Positions 56,525 to 64,000 of a stretch of 64,000 nucleotides of DNA are shown here, piece by piece (the first letter of the stretch is position 1; each line of letters starts with the position of its first letter). The position numbers and the translations under genes were made by a program. A model generated the notes under the pieces. That model searched no databases and was not told the origin of the DNA. It saw only the letters and a list, made by a program, of their open reading frames with translations. The stretch is from Entoloma clypeatum (lineage: Eukaryota > Basidiomycota > Agaricomycetes > Agaricales > Entolomataceae), in the NCBI GenBank assembly GCA_963565915.1, contig OY751487.1, positions 3,844,001 through 3,908,000 of the forward strand, in the 5' to 3' direction.

Positions 56525-57733
56525 ATGTTCCCTGCAACCGACCGCGCACTCCTCCTCGCCACTCTCCCGTCCCTCGACCCGCCTCACTTCCTCGCACCCA
56601 TCATCGCCACCGCCGCCACCGCAACCCGCCACCACCTCACCATAGTCCTCTTCTCTCGCCGCTTCAACCATCCCGACTCTCGAGGCGTCTCCCGCATCGA
56701 TTCCTGGAATGACGTCCTTCGTCTCCTCACCTCTGTCTACGTCCAGGCTACCAGCGTCGCCCAGTCTTTAGACAAGGTCCTTATGTCCGTCGACGTCCTC
56801 TTACAGGGCAACGATGACGACCTACCCTCCGCCATCGCAAACGGCGTCGACATCGTATTCCGCGTCGCCGGCGGTGAGCTCGTTCTTTTGTCAATCTAAC
56901 CATCTCCAATCCAGTCTAGACTCGATCGCCGTCCCCCTACCCCTATCCACATCCACCATCCGCCAATCCTTCCTCCCCCCTGCCGACCTCGATCCAAATG
57001 AGCACCCCACATCCCCTCTCTCTGTATCCCCAAAATCTTCTCGGTCTTTATCACCGACACTTTCCACCAGCCTCTCCACGTCCCCCTTCCTCCCCGTCGT
57101 CGCTCTCGGCGGAACCTTCGACCATCTGCACGCTGGCCACAAAATTCTTCTGAGCATGGCTGCCTGGATCACCAGCAAAAAGCTCATCGTCGGCCTCACT
57201 GGTTTGCCTTTCACATAACACTTGCCCTTGACTCAGCTTCACCTATCTACACCAGACGACACTCTCCTCCGAAACAAGAAACATCCCACCCTTGTCCAAC
57301 CATTTGCCGACCGCGCATCAGCCGTCCGTGCCTTTCTCTCCCTCTTCCGCCCCAGTATCTTGTGCGATATCGTCCCCCTGCGCGACATCTGTGGCCCCAC
57401 CGCTTGGGATCCTGACATCCAAGGTCTTGTCGTGAGCCACGAAACATTGAGTGGCGCCGACGTTAGTATGTTATACACCGTTTTATTCTCTCTCTTCCAC
57501 CTCTTGACTTTGCAAACACCTTAGTCGCGGCTCATCGTGATTCGCATGGTCTGCCGCCCCTGCAGGCTTTTGTCATTGACGTCATAAGCCATAGTGATGT
57601 TCGGCTCGATCCTGAGGATATGGACCTTCTTCGCAAGACCAAGATGAGCAGCACCTTCATCCGCGAGTGGATTTACGGAAAAAACGCTCAAGAGAAGCCG
57701 GCGGTTGACGAGCAGCCAAATGATGATCTATAG
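56525..57733 (+). CDS. CAB4: Phosphopantetheine adenylyltransferase (CoA synthesis, CAB4-like)
   Basis: Transfers AMP to 4'-phosphopantetheine, the fourth step of CoA synthesis. The start is MFPATDRALLLATLPSLD. Exon 1 ends at 56873 and exon 2 starts at 56920. The nucleotidyltransferase signature is LGGTFDHLHAGHKILLSMAA, with the HxGH motif as HAGH. LIVGLTDDTLLRNKKHP, SILCDIVPLRDICGPTAWDP and LVVSHETLSGADV follow. The end has KMSSTFIREWIYGK, a version of the second ATP-binding motif, and a TAG at 57731-57733. Fungal enzymes carry the same N-terminal extension of about 170 residues before the catalytic domain. Introns near 57199-57254, 57465-57525 and 56874-56919. Confidence 0.9.
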
Positions 57734-58546
57734 CGCTGGCTCACAAGCTCTTTTTTCGGTTTGTGCAATCAAGTAAATTTATCGAGCGCAAGGTTGTATA
57801 TAGGCAACTTGTAGGCGTCCTCTGGTCTTCCCATTGTCCTGAATCGAGATCGCTTTCTTATGTTTTCTTCCACTCAAATAGCTTCACCAAATGACAAAAC
57901 AACTCTGTTTTCCTCGCACGTTGGAACATCCGTGGAATAGTGAACCTCGATCCGCTCAATCCACAGCATATGGACATATGTCCGCACGATCCCTTGCAAT
58001 TCAGCGGGTAATAATTGGGCATGCGCAGGATGAATGTTCTAATTTTGCATCCAAGGGTGCGGTGAACATTTGCGAAGGCAAATTCACATCTTCCTACTAA
58101 GTATAGACATTCTGTCATCACAACGAAGAGGGCGAAGGCAAAGAAAAGTATTTTGCGAAGGCAAACGGGCGCCTACGTTCCTCCATACATCGACTTACGA
58201 AGTTTGATCAAGTCCTATTTGTTATCCCTCTTTATTTGAACGCTTCTTGTGTTTCAGGATAAACCCTTATGAAGATCTAGGGTTTGAAACGTTAGAACTT
58301 GAAGCCTCGAAGTTCGACGTCGCAGGAATCTGCCAACTTTTTTTGTTCGCCTTTCAGTGTTATCGATTATCCACGATCCAGGGCATTTTACCCGTTCCAC
58401 CCATGTAGTATGCGGGATCGATAAATGGACGTCATAGGGAAGGAGGTTCGAACGGGGCATAATGCACGCTTTTGCGCGACATCATCATCATCATGAGATA
58501 TTCTTCTTTATTGTTGATTGAAAATATGAAGAGTCAATAGAGCGTA
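57734..58546. other. Gene-free stretch
   Basis: About 810 bases with no supportable gene. GCGAAGGCAAA recurs several times between 58070 and 58170, and a CATCATCATCATCATGA run lies near 58481. Confidence 0.45.
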
Positions 58547-58548
58547 TA

Positions 58549-59420
58549 CAGTTGCGGACAGCCAAACACGACAATTTAGTCTGTAAGGGGACAGCTCCCA
58601 AACGGGTCGATGAAAATTTATTCTGACTTCAGATTCAGACTCAGGATGAGGAAATACGTCGAAAAACACTACTCCGAAGTTTTTCCCACGACTTTTTGGT
58701 TTGGCCAATTTTTTTGACCTCTTGAACGAAAATTGACACCCCCTCTGCGTGCCTTTGGCAAGCACTGAGGCCCCCCAGAGGTCTATCACCTGTGTCATTG
58801 GCCTTAAAATAGCATGTCACTTGTTGCTTCAGTCAGTAATCATTGACTTCTCATCATGGGACTGGCTGCCGTGATGCATCTGGCATCAATATTTGTTTTC
58901 CCTTCAATTTATCTTTTCCCAGCATTGCCCTGTCCTTTTTCCTCTCTGTTGATGAAATTCTGTTCACTCATTTTTAATAATATGGATTGTGTTTTTTAAG
59001 GTTTGATATTGTGTTATAAGGTGATAGATCCTGTTGTTGTATCAGTATTTCTACAGTGACACATCATCATGAAAAGTGTGAGACACATGTCAGAGCATGT
59101 GCCTTCCAAATATGGTAAGGATTTCCAAATTTGGGTGCCTCACCATGTATTTTTCTGGTCATAATTTTTGTAGGATCATACTCGGCCCGCAAAAAGGAGT
59201 TGATTCCGCATTTTTTCATGATTTTAGTGAATTTTTTGATGGTTTGGCCAATTTTTGGGGGGTCAAAACCCAAAATTCGACATTGAGCAAAATCGGCTCG
59301 TGCAAATCACTTCAGTAGATCTCAAATAACACATTTCTGCTATTTTCAAGAAAATCCGATAATTGTGGGAAGGTACAAAACTCAGTCAATATTTTTGTCG
59401 TGTTTGGTTGTCCGCAACTG
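58549..59420. mobile_element. Non-autonomous Tc1/mariner-like inverted-repeat element
   Basis: The left end CAGTTGCGGACAGCCAAACA at 58549 and the right end, whose reverse complement is CAGTTGCGGACAACCAAACA at 59420, form terminal inverted repeats of about 25 bases with one mismatch in the first 25. TA flanks both sides (58547-58548 and 59421-59422), the target duplication of the Tc1/mariner superfamily. The 872-base interior has no transposase-like frame; open frames such as 59067-59273 show no catalytic motif. A GGTTTGGCCAATTTTT stretch occurs twice in direct orientation near 58702 and 59240. Confidence 0.75.
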
Positions 59421-59422
59421 TA

Positions 59423-59733
59423 TTTGCAACGGCCTTTTGGACGGTTTCACTTTTCAAAAGGTTACCATCAGCTGCTACAGTGGCGGCCCATCACACGGTA
59501 AAATCCGTATATCAGCGATGGTTGATTCGACGCATCTACGGTCAAGTGACTAGACGTGTCTCGTTTACTTGTCAATTGCTTTCCCTTGCTTTGCGAGGTA
59601 GAATACGAGGATGAGAGAGTGGGAGAACACTGGCAAGGATTATCTTACAGTGTCGGTGCGCGTCCATGGTCGGCGCAATGCTTTCACATGCTGATGCGCT
59701 GATCATTCAGCCAGGTTGTGGAGCCATCACTCT
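59423..59733. other. Gene-free stretch between mobile elements
   Basis: About 310 bases between the inverted-repeat element and the LTR. No gene or repeat that I can support. Confidence 0.4.
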
Positions 59734-60126
59734 TATGTTGAGAATACATTCTAGATGGATGTCTCGACAATCAATCACATGTCTATAAACATGTGTATTC
59801 CCATATGGAGTTACATATGGAAGTGTTCTAGACTTAGAACAATCTAGACTCGCTCTAGATCCCTGACTCATTAGATATGTGTCAGACGTGCATAACATAT
59901 GTCATGTTATGTCACATCATGTGCTTGTCACATTATGTGACTATAAGTCACATATTACCATATACGTGAGTTTATGGTTCTGCGACAGAACTCAGTTTGT
60001 ACTTGTTTGTACATGGTCTGTGCGCATCCTTGTAGGTATAAATACTCGATGTATCTGTATCTGCAATAATAGGACTTTTACCAAGTACCTTCATCACTCA
60101 AGCTCTTCTCGCTCTTCTTGCCTCCA
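59734..60126 (+). mobile_element. Copia-type long terminal repeat (putative)
   Basis: Begins TGTTGAGAATACATTCTAGA, the classic copia LTR opening, and is proposed to end at CCTCCA. It contains palindromic blocks (ACATGT-CTATAA-ACATGT, CCATATGG-AGTTA-CATATGG, TTCTAGA around 59828). A TATA-type box, GGTATAAATACTCG, lies near 60034, followed by a pyrimidine-rich leader as in an LTR promoter. No matching second LTR lies inside the window, so the 3' boundary is a guess. Confidence 0.6.
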
Positions 60127-61453
60127 ATGTGAGTATCTTACCCAGGCTTCCCTGCGTATGTAGGCGTGCTGTTTCAATAGGTTATGGGCCCCGGTTTGCC
60201 CGGTACAGTCTGCGCACTCTAACGGAGTTGCTGCGACTGTCTAGCCTGTTAGATACTAACCTGGCCTAGCCAGTGAGCGCGAGTCTTAAAAGCGCCCTTT
60301 GGGCTGCTACCGCCTCTTTAGCTAGTAGCATAGACTAGTCTAAGTTAGTTATCTGGTTTGATACTCGGAGGTTCCAGACTAGTGAGCGCCCTTTGGGCTG
60401 CACCTAGTTCTGATGTCCAAGACTAGCAAAGCGCCCCTAGGGCTGCATCTAGTTCTTGATCTAGACTAAGGCCTTTTATGGCCTATGTCTATATTTGGAC
60501 ATTTTGTATAAAGCCTGTGGCTTGAGCGCCTTGATAGGCGGCCGCCACACCCCTGTGAAAAACCCTCTCTTGTATCTGCGCCTTCATTTGGCTGCGATCT
60601 AGATTTGGGGTTTTCTCACGCTGTGTCATGTCCTGTCTGGCATTTGGTTTCAAAACCAAATCGAGTATATCTCGATGTGCTGACATTCGGACATTACGAT
60701 TCTCAGGAACTTTCTGTTCCGTGAACTTTTTCGTCGATCGATCTTGATCCATTGCACCCTGTACCTGATAGAAGCACCCTTTTTTGGGTTGCCTCAGGGA
60801 CTTCCCATTTTTATGGTTGCACGATCTCAGATTTGATGCTGACTTAAAATCGTTCCTAGATGAAAGGATCTTGCATCTGCTTCCATTATGGTTTCATTCA
60901 AGCAAACCATTGGTCACACCGTGACATCCGCGTCATTCAGCGTGATGACGGTTTCCACAGACGACACCTCTGTACTCTGAATTGCATGGTCACACCACGC
61001 ATTCGGAAGGTGAAAGTCACGCAATTGCGATACGGACGGCATGCACGCCATGTCTGTACTCGCAAATGTGGAAAGAAAAAAGCAGTATGCATCCTCATCT
61101 ACGTTCGCTTCACTCGTTGAACTATGACTCTAGGATCCCTGGGCGCCACGCCCGAGTAACATCCGGAGAGCTCGAACGAGGGACTTACCGTCCCCCTTCA
61201 ATCATAGTGACGATGAAGAAAGGAGAATCACACCCGAGGTTACACCCGGGGTAATAAAGATGGAGCAATCGCCTGATCTATAGGCGACCATCTTTATGTA
61301 AATACCACAGCATTGTGACCCTTAGTCACATAAATAAAGGCTATTACATAAAACTCTCTTTGACATGTGTCACAAACAATTCAGACAATACCTCTTATCG
61401 GTTCAAATTGGTCTTGAATATTTGCTGACCACTGTTTCTTTTTAGAAACAAAC
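60127..61453 (+). other. Leader region between LTR and gag
   Basis: 1.3 kb without a supportable protein. It holds six copies of the bulged hairpin and a large hairpin at 61256-61295. No clear primer-binding site next to the proposed LTR end could be named. Confidence 0.45.
61256..61295. repeat. Two-tier hairpin before gag
   Basis: AAAGATGG at 61256-61263 pairs with CCATCTTT at 61288-61295. Inside it TCGCCT (61269-61274) pairs with AGGCGA (61282-61287) around a 7-base loop, and AGCAA forms a one-sided bulge. It lies 160 bases before the gag ATG and could be a transcription terminator or an RNA packaging or translation element. Confidence 0.65.
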
Positions 61454-62152
61454 ATGTCTTCAATCACTTCTTTGATTGCTGTTCCTGTTCTTGACGGCAT
61501 AAACTACCCTGAGTGGGTGAACAACATGTGTTCGTTCCTTAGATCTCAGGATTTGTGGCAAATTGTTGATGGTGCTGAAAAGCGACCCTTGATGTCTGCT
61601 AACCTTACAAGGAAAGCCCATACAACTAAAGTCAAGGCATGGAACATTAGAGATCAAATGGCTTTAGCCAATATTCGACTTCGTGTCGACCCGTCGATCA
61701 AACTCACCAAAAATATGTCTTCTGAGACTTGGTTTGAGTTGAAGAATAGGTTCGGACGAGCTGTTTATGAAACAGTTCTGTCTGACATTCGTGCTGCGTT
61801 GTCCTTCAAACTTTCTATGAAGCGACAACCTGCAACCGAGATTGATTATCTTGATAAAATTTTTGATCATCTCGGCGCACATCATTCTATTTCTCCATCA
61901 ACTCGGGCCCTAATGCTTCTATCTGCCCTCCCGTCTCCTGATTGGGATGACTTTGCCATAGAAACCCTTCTTTACAATGATGATCTCACCTATGATAAGG
62001 TTCGAGAATTGATTGTTGAAACATACAATCATCATCATGTTGATCCTGTTCCCGATTTGTCACTTGAGGATTACCTTTACGGCATAGGTATCTCCTATGA
62101 TCCTCAACCGACATTGTGCGATGTTTTTCATCAGCCGTTTCGGAACTTATGA
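61454..62152 (+). CDS. Copia-type retrotransposon gag, lone
   Basis: Intact frame of 232 codons from ATG 61454 to TGA 62150-62152. The start MSSITSLIAVPVLDGINYPE followed by WVNNMCSFLRSQDLWQIVDG matches the copia gag N-terminal region (UBN2/DUF4219 type). Further along are KAWNIRDQMALANIRLRVD, WFELKNRFG, YLDKIFDHLGAHHSI and LLSALPSPDWDDFAIETLL, the expected gag core. It ends without a CCHC zinc knuckle, and no protease, integrase or reverse transcriptase follows. It may be a truncated non-autonomous copy or a separately expressed gag. Host codon bias is not obvious and the DNA is AT-richer than the neighbouring genes. Confidence 0.8.
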   Translation: MSSITSLIAVPVLDGINYPEWVNNMCSFLRSQDLWQIVDGAEKRPLMSANLTRKAHTTKVKAWNIRDQMALANIRLRVDPSIKLTKNMSSETWFELKNRFGRAVYETVLSDIRAALSFKLSMKRQPATEIDYLDKIFDHLGAHHSISPSTRALMLLSALPSPDWDDFAIETLLYNDDLTYDKVRELIVETYNHHHVDPVPDLSLEDYLYGIGISYDPQPTLCDVFHQPFRNL

Positions 62153-64000
62153 AAAAAGAAGTCTTTCTTATCTGCACCGACAGACCCTGGTGCTCTGCGC
62201 TACTCTAGCTGCGTCGCCGGTCTGGTGCATGATGCCGTCATAACAGAACAATGCAAGGATCCACCCGTCGACAATTACGACATAGTGTTTCCATGCCTGG
62301 ACCTTATAACAGCATAATCATTGTGTAGAGCGATTGTATTTTCTTTCTTTGCAATCAATACATTGATTTGCAATGTGTTCATGTTTTGAACGAAAGAAAG
62401 AGAGATTTAAAAAATGCAAAAGGCATTTTATGTTCAAATAACTTATATCCAATCTGGAATAATTCCAATAAGTTGGATGTGCCGTTGAGCCACCTACTAT
62501 AAAGGAAACAGCTTAATAAGCTTGTTAAAAAGACTGCGCGAGTCATTAATTTGTCTTTCTGCTGCGTCTATCTTTCCTTTTCAGGAATTAATATTCCACC
62601 TTATATTGGATAAGACAAAAAATACTTTTAAAGTATTATATTTGTGCGCTATGGCATTTGCATAACACTAATTCTGCGCCTTGACAGGCTGCGATAGTGT
62701 TCAAAATTGTCATTCTGGCTGCCAATATATAATACTTTATTATCAGAAGAAGAGTTTTTCAACCCTTCAACCTAAATCGATTCAAATTGGTCTAGCCAAC
62801 CAATCTTGTTCCTCCACTCTTTCACCAAAAAGTAGTGATGATTTGGGGCAATGCAAAGCTTCTTATCTGAACTCTCCATTTCTTGCATGGGAATGATCTC
62901 TGATGCATCTTGCGCCTTTTAGGCTAGCATTGCATTTTGACTTATAAGGCATCTGCGCTTTAATCAAGCAGCGATGGCCTTGTCACAGAATCATATAGGG
63001 ATGACCGTGATGGTACACACCCTATGGCAAAAATGGATATAGTCAAAAAAATCAGATTGTATCACAGCTTACAAATATTGCTGGAATAAATCGCCTGAGA
63101 GTAATTACCTCAGCATAACTTGGAGAGTAATTCCTCCGCAGTTTGCGATTAATTTTTCTGCATGAATTTCTGGTTTCCCAACCAAGTTCTGCATCTATTT
63201 CAGTATATGCTCTTTGAAAGCCAAAGATACATGGGAAATGATTGCCATACTTGACTGTGAAAAGGGGGAGAATATAGAGAAGCATTTTAATGGCAGCATT
63301 CTGCGCTATTTGCTTTGCGATACCATTGCTAAAAAACTGATCTTTGATCTTTTGATCTCACCATCAGATGCATTGCTTCGTATACAACACTCTATAGGTT
63401 GTACCATTAAAGGAGCGCCGTGACCGCTGCATACTTATCAAATGGTCAACTTGAACAAAAGAAAAAGCTTATCCCAGCTTATACCCCTATGATTTCTCAC
63501 CCAGAAACGATGAATTCTGGATAAAAGAAGAATATCATATGAATCGATCCGTTAGTCTTATCAGACTATTGTTGGGTTCTATTCCCAAGTATATCTTCCA
63601 TGATTACTTGATGAAGCATCTTAATTGATGGCTTACTAATAATGCATTAATTTGCATTATATGGTTCTTGGAATACCAAGATTACTATTGTTTGCATGAA
63701 ACACATCAGAGTGCTTGTTACACTCTTAAGATTTGGATCAACCCATCATCTGATCTGCGCCTTGTTTTGGCTGCGACAATGATCTGGTTCTTGCATTGAG
63801 TAGAGCGCCTGTGTTGGCTGCCTCCTTTGACAAACAAGACCAAATAACACCCTCACGTGTTATTGTTGTATCATGCAACAAACATAGTAAATCTGTGTTG
63901 ATGTCTTAGAGTGGATTCTCTATTGACCTCTGAACATAAATCGGTTGTTCACCAACATAAAGTATTACCAACCACAAAGAACTACATTGCAAAGTCATTT
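62153..64000. other. AT-rich retroelement remnant without genes
   Basis: About 1.85 kb of AT-rich sequence after gag where pol would be expected. No integrase, reverse transcriptase or RNase H motif is readable in any frame. It contains about half of the bulged-hairpin copies. The window ends inside this region, so a 3' LTR may lie beyond. Confidence 0.5.

Larger units (their letters stand above)
60209..63821 (+). repeat. Dispersed short bulged-hairpin motif, about 13 copies
   Basis: A stem GCGCC-loop-GGCTGC (5 base pairs with one bulged T on the 3' side) recurs at 60292-60307, 60386-60401, 60431-60446, 60578-60595, 62676-62692, 63757-63774 and 63805-63821. Versions with paired changes occur: GCGCT/AGCTGC at 62197-62212, GCGCT/AGCAGC at 62955-62972, and GCGCA/TGCTGC at 60211-60235. 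Weaker forms are at 60526-60542, 62912-62928 and 63303-63320. Loops differ in sequence and length (5-7 bases in clear copies). Several copies extend with ATC before and GAT after. None lies in the gag frame. Confidence 0.7.

Noticed and set aside
59067..59273. Possible transposase fragment in the inverted-repeat element
   Set aside because: The 68-codon frame is Lys-rich but shows no DDE/D or helix-turn-helix motif that I can recognise.

Overview
The window looks like nuclear DNA of a mushroom-forming basidiomycete (Agaricomycetes). Almost every gene is split by GT-AG introns of about 46-70 bases. Genes on both strands are packed tightly, sometimes only 60-80 bases apart. The gene families are typical of the group: glyoxal-oxidase-type copper radical oxidase, TKL kinases with a GDLRG catalytic loop and NACHT-like partners, an NRPS-like enzyme fused to a membrane oxidoreductase, cupredoxin-like surface proteins and fungal ATG15. 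All assignments come from reading translated exons and recalling families; no database search was possible.

Layout. 1-3 kb: two eroded lineage-specific genes on the minus strand. 3-9.6 kb: guanine deaminase, a PPR protein, a decayed second guanine deaminase, and the vacuolar lipase ATG15. 9.7-14 kb: an unidentified helical protein, two tandem G-protein gamma genes and a thioredoxin. 14-27 kb: a dense housekeeping block with a cupredoxin-like protein, a myotubularin phosphatase, S-adenosylmethionine synthetase, amidophosphoribosyltransferase, an aminopeptidase P/prolidase and a copper radical oxidase. 27-29.3 kb: gene-free, with nested inverted repeats. 29.3-38 kb: NRPS-like/membrane reductase gene followed by a kinase/NACHT/kinase array that is partly decayed. 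38.4-42.1 kb: a large protein with two SAP-like helices, an acidic linker and a WNK-like kinase domain. 42.7-57.7 kb: a second housekeeping block with a DUF3835/Bud27-like protein, CTF18, CLP1, mitochondrial ribosomal protein mS38, an uncharacterised basidiomycete protein, UBC9, tRNA-Ile(UAU), the DHHC palmitoyltransferase ERF2 and phosphopantetheine adenylyltransferase. 57.7-64 kb: transposon territory with a TA-flanked inverted-repeat element, a copia-type LTR and gag, and a dispersed family of short bulged hairpins.

Functionally the housekeeping genes cover purine metabolism (guanine deaminase, ADE4), one-carbon/methyl supply (SAM synthetase), CoA synthesis, lipid and autophagy turnover (ATG15, myotubularin), signalling (two G gamma subunits, kinases), replication (CTF18), mRNA 3' end formation (CLP1) and protein modification (UBC9, ERF2). 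Exon models whose total coding length is an exact multiple of three were worked out for guanine deaminase, ATG15, both G gamma genes, the cupredoxin, myotubularin, SAM synthetase, ADE4, prolidase, copper radical oxidase and mS38.

The most unusual signals are: (i) at least a dozen copies of a short hairpin in the 60.2-63.8 kb retroelement region, with a constant bulged stem, variable loop and compensatory stem changes; (ii) a SAP-kinase whose catalytic lysine appears moved to the glycine loop as in WNK kinases; (iii) an ADE4 gene whose start codon seems to be split by an intron; and (iv) an NRPS-like gene with intact oxidoreductase exons but a broken ATP-binding A3 motif.
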